From positions 124,001 to 188,000 of the forward strand of contig CANEAY010000001.1 of the NCBI GenBank assembly GCA_947425785.1: a DNA stretch of 64,000 nt. The letters are read 5' to 3'. Below the pieces are notes generated by a model. It was given only the letters and a program-made list of their open reading frames with translations, was not told where the DNA came from and did no database searches. Both the position numbers and the translations under genes were made by a program. The DNA is from an uncultured Pseudoflavonifractor sp. (GTDB taxonomy: Bacteria > Bacillota > Clostridia > Oscillospirales > Oscillospiraceae). Positions 41,247-49,446 of this stretch are shown one piece after another (position 1 is the stretch's first letter; each line of letters begins with the position of its first letter).

Positions 41247-41750
41247 TCAGCCAAAGAGCGCCACAGCCTTTTCCGCCATGCGCTGGCCGTAGATACGGAA
41301 GGTGTCGTCAAACTCCATAAGGGCCTCCACGTCTCCGGCCTCGGCGATGGCCACAGGCCCCAGATGGATCACGGGCCTGCCCTTGCTGCCGCCGCCGGAG
41401 TAGACCACCATGCCCATGGTCAGCATGTGATCCAGAAGGGCCTGGATGACCAGCTCCCCGCCGCCGTGGATGTACTGGGCAGTGGCGAAGGCGCCGCCCA
41501 GCTTTCCGGGCAGGTCCAGCTTGCCCATCTCCTTTTCCAGCCACTGGTGCATGGCGGCGGAGGTGTCGGCCACATAGGTGGGACAGCCGGCAACGATACA
41601 CCTGCTCTCCCTGGCGAAGTCCGGGTCAACAGCGTCGATGGAGAAGGCGCGGGCCTCCACGCCGGGGACAAGCTTCATCCCCTCGGCGATGACCTGGGCC
41701 ATCCGGGCGGTGTTGCCCGAGGCGGAATGATAGATAACAGACAGCTTCAT
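41247..41750 (-). CDS. Flavodoxin-family FMN protein
   Basis: The 167-residue protein has the flavodoxin-like fold. The phosphate loop HSASGNTARMA (residues 8-18) and the CPTYVAD loop bind FMN, and AQYIHGGGE precedes the last strands. It is closer to WrbA/NAD(P)H-reductase-type members than to small electron-carrier flavodoxins. It lies just after the multi-flavin lipoprotein gene on the same strand but beyond a terminator-like hairpin. The partner is unknown. AGGGGAG precedes the ATG. Confidence 0.85.
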   Translation of the reverse strand: MKLSVIYHSASGNTARMAQVIAEGMKLVPGVEARAFSIDAVDPDFARESRCIVAGCPTYVADTSAAMHQWLEKEMGKLDLPGKLGGAFATAQYIHGGGELVIQALLDHMLTMGMVVYSGGGSKGRPVIHLGPVAIAEAGDVEALMEFDDTFRIYGQRMAEKAVALFG

Positions 41751-41780
41751 GGTGATGCTCCCCTCTACTGTATAAAATAT

Positions 41781-41818
41781 CCGCGCCCGGCAAAACCGTA
41801 AGGCTGTGCCGGGCGCGG
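41781..41818 (-). terminator. Terminator-like hairpin between FMN lipoprotein and flavodoxin
   Basis: CCGCGCCCGGCA and TGCCGGGCGCGG form a 12-bp stem; on the minus strand ATATTTTATAC follows. It probably ends or attenuates the lipoprotein transcript. Confidence 0.7.
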
Positions 41819-41871
41819 TCTTTGCGATATTAGTGTACCGCAGATGTCACCATGAAGTCAAGGGGGAGGTC

Positions 41872-43185
41872 TTAGCCCTCGGCGGCGGCCAGGATGGCAC
41901 TCACATACCCGGCGGTGTCCGCCAGAGTGGCGCCGGAGACGGCGTCCACAGCGCCCTCGCCCTTCTCGGCCAGAGCCTTGGCCTCGGCGATGGTCATGCC
42001 GTTGACATGGTTCTGGATGGCGGTGAAGTTGTCGTCGATGCGGACGGTGGAGCCGGCCTTCTCGGCCATGTTCTTGCTGTAGTAATCGGCCACCATGCGC
42101 TTGGAGGCCAGGGCCTTGCCCTCGGCATAGCCGGCGGCGAAGCCCTCGGCGGCGTCGCTGTTGGGCACGGTGTTGAGCCCGGCGTCAGCGGCGACGAACT
42201 GGAACTCGTCGATATAGCTCAGCACGATGGTGTCGCCGGCGGTGACGGCAGCGCCGACGGTGAAGCACTTGGTGCCGTGGGCGGCGCTGTAAGCCACATT
42301 CAGCTTCAGAGCGGAGGAGTCGCCGGAGAACTCCACGGCCTGGGTGCCCTGGGCGTTCTTGGCGGCCTCGGCGATGAGACCCAGGTAACCGGCGGTGTCC
42401 ACCAGGGTGGCGCCGGAGACGGCGTCCACAGCGGCGGCCTTATCGCCGTTGGCCACAGCCTCCACCTCGGCAATGGTCTTGCCCACGGCAAAGTTCTGGA
42501 TGGCGTCAAAGTTGTCGTCAATGCGGACGGTGGCCTTGGCGTGGTCGGTCATAAGCTGGCTGTAGTAGTCAGCCACATCACGCTTGGAGGCAAGAGCCTG
42601 GCCCTCGGCATAGCCGGCGGCGAAGTCGGTGTCGCTGTTGGGCACGGTGTTCAGCCCGGCATCGGCGGCCACGAACTGGAACTCGTCGATATAGGCGGCC
42701 ACGATCACGTCGTCCTTGACCACGGCGTAAGCCTCACCGAAGCTCTTGTTGCCGTGGGGAGCGCCGTAGGCCAGGCCCATCTGCAGACCGCCCTCGATCT
42801 CCACGATGGGAGCGGGGGTGGCGGGGGCCACGGGAGTGGGCTCGGGCTTGGTGAAGGTCTCGCCCAGGGCGGAGGCCACAGCCTCCTTCACCGCGGTGCT
42901 GGTGATGGTGGCGCCGGAGACGCCGTCGATGTCAAAGCCGTTGGCGGCCACGACCTGCTTCTCCAGGTCGGCCAGGGCCTTGCCGCCGATCTCGGGGGTC
43001 TCGTCCTTGCCCTCGATGGAGCAGGCGGTGATGGCGCCGCCGTCCCGGGTCAGGGTGACGGTGACGTCGCCGCCGTAACCGCGGGCAGAGCCGGTGAGGG
43101 TCTCGCCCTTGGACTTGCCGCCGCCGCAGGCGGCCAGGGAGAGCACCATGGCGGCGCTCAGGAGCACAGTGACAGTTCTTTTCAT
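41872..43185 (-). CDS. Multi-flavinylated FMN-binding lipoprotein
   Basis: The 437-residue protein starts at ATG 43185 behind AGGAGGAA and has a lipobox, LAACGGG. The first FMN-binding unit contains DGVSGATITSTA. Two further units of about 160 residues, repeated in tandem, end in DAVSGATLVDTAGY and DAVSGATLADTAGY. SGAT-type sequences are the targets of ApbE, which links FMN to the Thr. The repeated units share YIDEFQFVAADAGLNTVPN, and the two DNA copies (about 42170-42225 and 42640-42695) are nearly identical, so the duplication is recent. A role in extracytoplasmic electron transfer is inferred. Confidence 0.85.
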   Translation of the reverse strand: MKRTVTVLLSAAMVLSLAACGGGKSKGETLTGSARGYGGDVTVTLTRDGGAITACSIEGKDETPEIGGKALADLEKQVVAANGFDIDGVSGATITSTAVKEAVASALGETFTKPEPTPVAPATPAPIVEIEGGLQMGLAYGAPHGNKSFGEAYAVVKDDVIVAAYIDEFQFVAADAGLNTVPNSDTDFAAGYAEGQALASKRDVADYYSQLMTDHAKATVRIDDNFDAIQNFAVGKTIAEVEAVANGDKAAAVDAVSGATLVDTAGYLGLIAEAAKNAQGTQAVEFSGDSSALKLNVAYSAAHGTKCFTVGAAVTAGDTIVLSYIDEFQFVAADAGLNTVPNSDAAEGFAAGYAEGKALASKRMVADYYSKNMAEKAGSTVRIDDNFTAIQNHVNGMTIAEAKALAEKGEGAVDAVSGATLADTAGYVSAILAAAEG

Positions 43186-43235
43186 GTTCCGATTCCTCCT
43201 AATGTTTTGTCGGGGATGGATCTCCGCCGAAAATT

Positions 43236-43256
43236 CCGGCCTGGGGAACAGGCCGG
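43236..43256 (-). promoter_or_regulatory. 5'-UTR hairpin of the FMN lipoprotein gene
   Basis: CCGGCCTG and CAGGCCGG form a small stem about 50 nt before the start. The rest of the 43186-43343 gap is AT-rich and holds a weak promoter candidate only. Confidence 0.45.
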
Positions 43257-43343
43257 CGGCAGAAGTTTGACTATAAAATAACAAAAAAACCTTACACCAA
43301 TATAAATCCAACCTGAATATTTGTTAAGAAACGTGCCTTTTTC

Positions 43344-43378
43344 AAAAAGAGAGACCTCACCGATGGTAAGGTCTCTCC
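43344..43378 (-). terminator. Terminator after the sensor kinase
   Basis: On the minus strand GAGAGACCT and AGGTCTCTC pair, followed by TTTTTG, 20 bp past the kinase stop. Confidence 0.85.
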
Positions 43379-43398
43379 TTTGACGGTTTTTATTCATT

Positions 43399-45171
43399 TT
43401 ATTCGGTGGGAAGGGCGTCTTCTCCGCCCAAGGGCAAGTTTTCATGGGCGGATGTATCTTCCTGTGGATAAAGCGGGAAGGAGAGGGTGAACCGAGTTCC
43501 CTGGCCGGGGGCGCTTGTGACCTCGATGGTTCCCCGGTGATCCTCCACCACCTGGCGGACGATGGCCAGGCCCAGGCCGGTGCCCTTTCCCGTCTCCTTC
43601 GTGGTGAAGAAGGGCTCGAACATCTTCTCCTGCACCTCCGGCGGGATGCCGGGGCCGGTATCCTCCACCTGGAGAAGGACGGCGTCGGCCCGGGCGGCGG
43701 TGGAGATGGTGAGGAGCCCGCCGGCGGCCTCCATAGCCTGGAAGGCGTTGAGGATCAGGTTGAGGAGCATTTGAGAAATTTGAAGCTCGTTGCACCGCAG
43801 GACAGCCTGGGCGCAGTCCAAATGGGTCTCCACCTCCACCTGCTTGGGCCGGGCGGGGGCCGTCACCGTGAGGGCCCGCTGGACAAGGGCGTCGGGGGAG
43901 ATGTCCTGGAAGGCGGAGGAGGGATTCTTCCGGGACAGGTCGGAAAGGCGGGAGATGATCTCCTTGGCCTTTCGGGAGGCGTTGTATATTTCCAGCATGT
44001 TGTCGTAGGATTCGCTGTCCTCCTCCGGGAGGTGCTCCAGCACCAGGATGCTGTAGCCCATGATGGGGGTGAGGAGGTTGTTGAACTCATGGGCGATGCT
44101 GGAAGTGAGGGTACCGATGGTCTCCAGCCGCTGGTGGTGGGCCAGCTCCTGGGTCTGGCGGTTGAGCTGTTCCATGGTCTGGGCCTTTGTCCGCAGCAGG
44201 GATAGCTCTTCCTCCACCTGGCGGTTATGCTGGTGAGAGCGGAAGAGGAAGATCAGGAGCAGGGCGATCCCCGCCACGATCACCGCGCTGCTGACGGCGG
44301 CCTGCAGGGTCATAAAGTGGAAGGGCCGGGTGCTCTCCTCAAAGTTGTGGGCCAGGCCGATGGTGAAACAGCCGTTGGCGTTGGCGGCGTCGGGGAGGGT
44401 CATCATGCGGACGGTATAGGGCTTTTGGCCCGAATTGCCTGATTGGTAAAAGACTGCCTGCTGCTCTTTTGAGGACTGGACGGTCTGGAGCTGGAGCAGG
44501 CCCGGGTGTTCCTGGGAGGACAGGCCGCTGACCCGGTCGATGCGGGCGCCCTCCGCAGAGCGGTGAAAGAAATATTGGCCGGAGGCGTCCAGAAGGAGGA
44601 TGCGGTCCTGGTGCTCGGCGGCAGACTGGGCCTCGGCAATGGCAAAGAAGGTGGAGCCTTCAATAAGGGCGGCATAGCCGGCCCTATCGCCGGTGTGGAG
44701 CAGGGCGATATAGAGGTTCCCGGCACTGTCCTCACACAGGCAGACATCCACGCCCATGACCTCCCCTAGCCGGTTGACAAAGGTGTAGTCCACGCTGCCC
44801 CCGGTGCTCAGGGCGATCTCTCCCTCCGCCACCACCAGCATACTGTGGATGCGGCCGGTCTGGGTCAGGGGATTTTCCCGCAGGTGTTCCAGCAGGGGCT
44901 CCGCCTCGCCCCGCTCCAGCCACTGCCGCTCGGCGGCCTGGAATTCCTCCCGGCTGGTGATGTAGGTGAGGTCGGAGCAATACCAGTTGAAGTGGCCCCG
45001 GATATTGTTGTCCACCGACAGGGCGGTCTTGAGCAGCTGGCTGTCCTGGCTGGAGACCAGCATGGTCTGGCTTTGGGAGAGGGAGCGTATCATGCTCAAA
45101 AGGCCCAGGGCGATCACCGCCAGGGCCAGAAGCAATTTGAAAGAGCGGTAGGGGGGCGGCTGTCGATCCAT
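43399..45171 (-). CDS. Membrane sensor histidine kinase
   Basis: The 590-residue kinase has a first transmembrane helix at about 15-35, an extracytoplasmic sensing region of about 260 residues, a second helix near 305-325 ([17 protein letters not shown]) and a short coiled coil. A HisKA domain follows with the phospho-acceptor in SSIAHEFNN, and an HATPase domain with [20 protein letters not shown] and [10 protein letters not shown]. It is transcribed divergently from a response regulator that starts 95 bp away, a probable cognate pair. The ATG 45171 has AGAGGTGG upstream. The sensed signal is unknown; the FMN lipoprotein lies next downstream. Confidence 0.9.
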   Translation of the reverse strand: MDRQPPPYRSFKLLLALAVIALGLLSMIRSLSQSQTMLVSSQDSQLLKTALSVDNNIRGHFNWYCSDLTYITSREEFQAAERQWLERGEAEPLLEHLRENPLTQTGRIHSMLVVAEGEIALSTGGSVDYTFVNRLGEVMGVDVCLCEDSAGNLYIALLHTGDRAGYAALIEGSTFFAIAEAQSAAEHQDRILLLDASGQYFFHRSAEGARIDRVSGLSSQEHPGLLQLQTVQSSKEQQAVFYQSGNSGQKPYTVRMMTLPDAANANGCFTIGLAHNFEESTRPFHFMTLQAAVSSAVIVAGIALLLIFLFRSHQHNRQVEEELSLLRTKAQTMEQLNRQTQELAHHQRLETIGTLTSSIAHEFNNLLTPIMGYSILVLEHLPEEDSESYDNMLEIYNASRKAKEIISRLSDLSRKNPSSAFQDISPDALVQRALTVTAPARPKQVEVETHLDCAQAVLRCNELQISQMLLNLILNAFQAMEAAGGLLTISTAARADAVLLQVEDTGPGIPPEVQEKMFEPFFTTKETGKGTGLGLAIVRQVVEDHRGTIEVTSAPGQGTRFTLSFPLYPQEDTSAHENLPLGGEDALPTE

Positions 45172-45183
45172 GGTGACCACCTC

Positions 45184-45212
45184 TTGCAAAACGAAAGGAT
45201 TTTCAGTATACT
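45184..45212 (+). promoter_or_regulatory. Promoter of the response-regulator gene
   Basis: TTGCAA (45184-45189), a 17-bp spacer and TATACT (45207-45212) read toward the regulator. AGTATACT is self-complementary, so it may also help the divergent kinase gene. Confidence 0.6.
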
Positions 45213-45265
45213 AAGAGTGAATATAGCATAGCATACGGGGTTTTCCCTGTAAAGAGGTGAAGTGG

Positions 45266-45958
45266 ATGGCACAGGCGAAGGATATCGTCCTGATCGTGGA
45301 CGACGATGAGGCGGTGGTCACCATGCTGCGCAAGGTGATGAAGAGCAACGACATAGAGGCGGACACCGCCAAAAACGGCATGGATGCGCTGGAGCTGCTG
45401 GGGAGCCGTCACTATGACCTGATGCTGCTGGATGTGAATATGCAGGGGATGGACGGCTTTGAGGTAGTCCAGGCCGTTCGGAGCCAGAACATTCAGATCC
45501 CCATCATCATCGTCAGCGGCCGGAAGGAGGACTATGACACCCTTTACGGCCTGGACATCGGCGCCGACGATTACCTGACAAAGCCCTTTAACCCCGTCAC
45601 CCTGGGGGCGAAGGTGAAGGCCCTGATCCGCCGGAGCCGGGGCGGGACTGCAGGGAGCGGCGCGGAGATCGCCGTGGGCCCCTTCCGCTATGACACCCGT
45701 TCCCTTCGGTTCTACAAGGATGGGGTGGAGATACCCCTGTCCTCCAAGGAGAACGCCATGATGAAGCTCTTTTTGGACAATGTGAACCGCATCTTCACAA
45801 AGGACATGATCTACGACCTGATCTGGGGCTCCTCCATCGTGGATGAGAACGCCATCATGGTCTACGTCAACCGTCTGCGGCAGAAGATCGAGGAGGATCC
45901 GGCAAAGCCCCGGTATATCCAGACCGTCCGGGGCCTGGGCTATCGCTTCGTGGTATAG
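45266..45958 (+). CDS. OmpR/PhoB-family response regulator
   Basis: The 230-residue regulator has a receiver domain with the acidic cluster VDDDE, the phospho-Asp in MLLDVNM and Lys in LTKPF. A winged-helix DNA-binding domain follows (about 130-228), ending RQKIEEDPAKPRYIQTVRGLGYRF. The ATG at 45266 has AGAGGTG upstream and is preferred to GTG 45257. It is divergent from the kinase at 43399-45171, its likely partner. Confidence 0.93.
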   Translation: MAQAKDIVLIVDDDEAVVTMLRKVMKSNDIEADTAKNGMDALELLGSRHYDLMLLDVNMQGMDGFEVVQAVRSQNIQIPIIIVSGRKEDYDTLYGLDIGADDYLTKPFNPVTLGAKVKALIRRSRGGTAGSGAEIAVGPFRYDTRSLRFYKDGVEIPLSSKENAMMKLFLDNVNRIFTKDMIYDLIWGSSIVDENAIMVYVNRLRQKIEEDPAKPRYIQTVRGLGYRFVV

Positions 45959-45968
45959 AATTGCAAGA

Positions 45969-46009
45969 CAAAAAAGCCGCCCTTCGGCCCGATGGTCGAA
46001 GGGCGGCTT
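45969..46009 (-). terminator. Terminator of the HIRAN gene
   Basis: AAGCCGCCCTTCG and CGAAGGGCGGCTT form the stem; the minus strand continues TTTTTTGTC, while the plus strand has little T. It lies between convergent genes. Confidence 0.8.
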
Positions 46010-46099
46010 CAGCTTGCCGAAACTATGCTCAACAACTAAATTCCCATTTTGCATTCTGTGGCGGCTTTTTTGACCATGCCGGATGGAAGAGGACGGGGG

Positions 46100-46462
46100 T
46101 CAGCCGTCCCACTCCTCCTGCTCCTCCAGCTGCCGCTCCAGTTCCCTGTTGAGCGCCTTCACCGGAGCATCCAAGTCCACTTTGCAGATGATCTTTGTCT
46201 GGGTGGTGAAACAGACCCGGACATAGAACCGCCCGGGCACCCGGTCATAGATGCGTCCGGCACTGAGCGTACCGCCCGCCGCGGTGGAGGGGGAATTGGC
46301 CACGTAGCCCACAGTACCGATCTGGGGAAGGAAACAGCGGATGGCATCGGGGTCATGGGGATTATTTGGCTCCTTGGAGCAGCGGATCAAATTGCCGATC
46401 CTGAAAGGCGCCAGGCCGTAGTAGTGCTTGAAGCCGGTGATGGTAACGTAGTAGTCGGTCAT
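46100..46462 (-). CDS. HIRAN-domain-like small protein
   Basis: The 120-residue protein has the HIRAN pattern: FRIGNLIRCSKEPNNPHDPDAIRCFL followed by IGTVGYVANSP. HIRAN domains bind DNA ends in eukaryotic helicases, but stand-alone bacterial forms have no known function. The remainder is a short beta segment and an acidic helix (LNRELERQLEEQEEWDG). AGGGAGG precedes the ATG. It is not linked to an obvious partner. Confidence 0.78.
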   Translation of the reverse strand: MTDYYVTITGFKHYYGLAPFRIGNLIRCSKEPNNPHDPDAIRCFLPQIGTVGYVANSPSTAAGGTLSAGRIYDRVPGRFYVRVCFTTQTKIICKVDLDAPVKALNRELERQLEEQEEWDG

Positions 46463-46536
46463 GTTGCGTCCCTCCTTTATGGGTCTATCCTATCAGAGAA
46501 TAAGTCCCATAAAACGGACTGTAATATTGAGCGTAT

Positions 46537-47613
46537 TTACTTCACCGCCAAAAGCTCTCCGGCGATAGCCTGGGCCTGCTGATAGACCCCGTCGAAGTCC
46601 ACATGGGGGTTGTAAAGGCCCTCCAGCTGGTCGTGGACGGCCTTGGCCTGGGCCAGGGCGCCGGTGGCCTCGTCCATGAGGGCGGCGTAGACCTTCCGGG
46701 AGAATTTCAGCCGGGCCTTGTACTTTTTGAGGAGTTCCGCATCGGCCATGGCGTCCAGCCGCACCCGGCGGTAGGGCCGGCCGGGGTACTCCAGCCCAGG
46801 CGCGCTGGTGAGGAAACCAAGGCCCAGCTCCGGGATGAGCAGGTGCTCCGCCCGGTCGGGGAAGAGGGGGGAGGGGCAGAGGATCACATCATACCCCGCC
46901 GACATGGCTCCCGCCGCCAGGGCGGTGAGCATCCCGGCGGCCAGGCCGTGGCTGTCGCTAAGCTCATAGATCCTGCGGCAGAGGAGCTCCGCCGTGTCGA
47001 ACCGGCAGGAGACCCCCTGGCAGGAGATGGCCCCCAGGAACCGCTGTACCGCTTTTCCGGGGGCCCGGCCCGTCTTCTTCACCTCCCGGGACAGGATGCC
47101 CCTGGCCCGCTTCAGGGCCTTGGCCTCCAGCGCAGGAGTGCAGAGAAGGGCCCGGTCGTCCTCGAAGAGCTGGGCCGCGGCAGTGAGACAGCGGTAGGCC
47201 CGTTTATAGTGCTCCTTATAGCCCTCGGTGGCCTCCTCGATCTCCGGGCGGAGAGGGGCCAGGGATGTGTGGTCGTAAAACCGCCCGAGGTTTACATAAC
47301 TTTCAACGACCCCGGGCAGGCGGGGCTCCATGACATGGGGGGCGGTGGCGTCTGCGATGGCGGCGCCCAGTTGGGGGAAGATGACCGCGTCCAGGGAGTC
47401 GGGATCCCCGGAGCAGACTATGTACTCCACCTGCTGTCCTGCCGCCTCCAACTGCTGTGCCACCCGGCGCATGAGGGAGGACTTGCCGCAGCCGGCCCCG
47501 CCCTTCAGGAGAAAGACCCGCCGGGCGTCCTCCGGCGCCAGCATCTGATCGTATAGGGAATAAAACCCCGAGGGTGTGTTAGCCCCCAGGAAAAAGGTGA
47601 CCTTCGGTTCCAT
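46537..47613 (-). CDS. P-loop ATPase (PRK06851-type clostridial protein)
   Basis: The 358-residue protein begins FFLGANTPSGFYSLYDQML and has Walker A KGGAGCGKSS near residues 38-46. A second half with conserved DVILCPSPLFP and EHLLIPELGLGF follows. The pattern matches a family common in clostridial genomes, annotated only as ATPase; the two halves may be a tandem P-loop arrangement. No membrane segment is present. Function is unknown. Confidence 0.78.
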   Translation of the reverse strand: MEPKVTFFLGANTPSGFYSLYDQMLAPEDARRVFLLKGGAGCGKSSLMRRVAQQLEAAGQQVEYIVCSGDPDSLDAVIFPQLGAAIADATAPHVMEPRLPGVVESYVNLGRFYDHTSLAPLRPEIEEATEGYKEHYKRAYRCLTAAAQLFEDDRALLCTPALEAKALKRARGILSREVKKTGRAPGKAVQRFLGAISCQGVSCRFDTAELLCRRIYELSDSHGLAAGMLTALAAGAMSAGYDVILCPSPLFPDRAEHLLIPELGLGFLTSAPGLEYPGRPYRRVRLDAMADAELLKKYKARLKFSRKVYAALMDEATGALAQAKAVHDQLEGLYNPHVDFDGVYQQAQAIAGELLAVK

Positions 47614-47830
47614 AAAAGACCCTCCGTTCTAAAGATTGGCTCACTTCAGGCTATGCGGGGAGGGGGCGGGGGGTGAGGGAGGGGCAGGGTTGTGTGACTT
47701 TCACCAAAGAGGGCTTGCAGAAGGTTGTAAAAACCTGAAATTATTGTCGTTGACAATGGGTGACAGGGCATAGTAGAATGAATTGAATTGTGAAAAAGGA
47801 AACAGGCTTCTTTGAAAAGGAGAGATGGAT

Positions 47831-49312
47831 ATGCGAGAGTTTGAAACTTCGGTACAGGAGCTGAAGGATCAGGTGCTGACCTCTGTGGCGGAACTTGCCT
47901 GGGAGGATCGTCTGACCACCGGCATTCTGGACGTGCCGGAGCGCATCATTCCCGGCCCCGAGGCCAAGATGCGCTGCTGTATCTATAAAGAGCGGGCGGT
48001 GGTGTCCAGCCGCATCAAGCTGGCCCTGGGGGGAGATTCCGCCAACCCCGGAATGGTGGAGGTCATGGACATTGCCTGTGACGAGTGCCCCGTGACCCAG
48101 ATCGAGGTAGGCCCCGCCTGCCGGGGCTGTATCGCCACCCGGTGCCTTCACGCCTGCCCCAAGGACGCCATCAGCCTGGAGACCCACGGCCACCACCGCA
48201 AGGCTGTCATCGACCACAACAAATGTATCACCTGCGGCAAGTGCGTGGCCGCCTGCCCCTATGGGGCCATCGAAAAGCGCCAGCGGCCCTGTGAAAAGGG
48301 CTGCGTGGCCGGCGCCATCTCCATGGGAGAGGACAAGAAGGCGGCCATCGACGTAAATAAGTGCGTCTCCTGCGGCACCTGCACCTACCAGTGCCCCTTC
48401 GGCGCCATTATGGACAAGTCCTACATCGTGGATGTGGTGCAGATGCTCCGGGGCGCGGCCCGGTGGGACTTCCGGGTCTACGCCGTGCTGGCCCCATCCA
48501 TCGCGGGCCAGTTTGCCCCCGCCACTCTGGGCCAGTTGGTCACCGCCCTCAAAATGGTGGGCTTCTACGACGTGGCCGAGGTGGCTCTGGGCGCCGATAT
48601 GACCGCCCAGGCCGAGGGGGAGGAGCTGCTGGAGAAGGGCAAGCTGCTCTCCTCCTGCTGCCCCGCCTTTGTGGACTATGTGGAGAAGAACTTCCCCGAC
48701 CTGGCCCCCATGATCTCCCACACCCCCTCCCCCATGGTGATGATCGGCAAGCGCATCAAGGAGAGCGATCCCCGGGCCCGGGTGGTCTTCATCGGCCCCT
48801 GCGTGGCCAAAAAGCGGGAGTTCCAGATGGGCAAGACCATGGGCACCATCGACTGCGCCCTCACCTTTGAGGAGCTCTACCCCCTGTTCCAGTCCAAGGG
48901 CATCGACCCCACCATTTTGGAGGAGACGCCCCTGGACGAGGCCAGCGGCTACGGCCGCTCCTTCGCCCACTCCGGCGGCGTGGCCGGAGCGGTGGCCCAG
49001 GCTCTGAAGGAGCGGGGTGTTACCGACAAGGAGTTCAAGCTCAACGCCGTGTCCTGCAGCGGCCTGGCCCAGTGCAAGATCGAGCTTTTGAAGATGGCCA
49101 AGGGCATTGGCGACGTGAATTTCATCGAGGGCATGGCCTGCGAGGGCGGCTGCGTCCAGGGAGCCGGCATCCTCATCCGCTCCCCCAGGAACCAGGCCGA
49201 CGTACAGAAGTACGCCCAGGCGGCTGGGGAGCGTACCATCGCCCAGGCCCTGACCGGCCCGGAGGGGAAGGCGGAGACCAGGAAAAAGCCCGTCCCGAAG
49301 AAAACGAAATAA
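47831..49312 (+). CDS. Monomeric [FeFe] hydrogenase, group B type
   Basis: The 493-residue enzyme has an N-terminal Cys-rich region. Ferredoxin-like clusters are at CRGCIATRCLHACP, CITCGKCVAACP and CVSCGTCTYQCP, with an extra CEKGC. The H-cluster domain shows L1 SSCCPAF, L2 GPCVAKKREF (Gly in place of the usual Met before Pro-Cys) and L3 FIEGMACEGGCVQGAG. These changes are typical of the group B hydrogenases of gut clostridia rather than group A. It interconverts H+ and H2 with a ferredoxin partner. The ATG at 47831 is chosen because GGAG lies eight bases upstream; an ATG at 47825 is too close. No maturases are in the window. Confidence 0.85.
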   Translation: MREFETSVQELKDQVLTSVAELAWEDRLTTGILDVPERIIPGPEAKMRCCIYKERAVVSSRIKLALGGDSANPGMVEVMDIACDECPVTQIEVGPACRGCIATRCLHACPKDAISLETHGHHRKAVIDHNKCITCGKCVAACPYGAIEKRQRPCEKGCVAGAISMGEDKKAAIDVNKCVSCGTCTYQCPFGAIMDKSYIVDVVQMLRGAARWDFRVYAVLAPSIAGQFAPATLGQLVTALKMVGFYDVAEVALGADMTAQAEGEELLEKGKLLSSCCPAFVDYVEKNFPDLAPMISHTPSPMVMIGKRIKESDPRARVVFIGPCVAKKREFQMGKTMGTIDCALTFEELYPLFQSKGIDPTILEETPLDEASGYGRSFAHSGGVAGAVAQALKERGVTDKEFKLNAVSCSGLAQCKIELLKMAKGIGDVNFIEGMACEGGCVQGAGILIRSPRNQADVQKYAQAAGERTIAQALTGPEGKAETRKKPVPKKTK

Positions 49313-49318
49313 AAAGGG

Positions 49319-49356
49319 AAGTCCCGCCGTCAGGAGACGGCGGGACTTGCTTTTAC
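49319..49356 (+). terminator. Terminator after the hydrogenase
   Basis: AAGTCCCGCCGTC and GACGGCGGGACTT, then GCTTTTA. It overlaps the -35 of the next promoter. Confidence 0.8.
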
Positions 49357-49374
49357 CGGGGAGAGTGCTATAAT
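49347..49374 (+). promoter_or_regulatory. Promoter of the SLH protein gene
   Basis: TTGCTT (49347-49352), 16 bp and a perfect TATAAT (49369-49374), 72 bp before the start. Confidence 0.6.
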
Positions 49375-49446
49375 AAAAAAGCCTGCACCTCTTATCCCTT
49401 TTGTTGGAGAGATAAGGAATTTAAGCAAGAAGGAGAAGATGTTTCC

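Noticed and set aside
49072-49446. In-frame N-terminal extension of the SLH protein through the hydrogenase gene
   Set aside because: A signal peptide and Shine-Dalgarno mark ATG 49447, and a terminator and promoter lie between.
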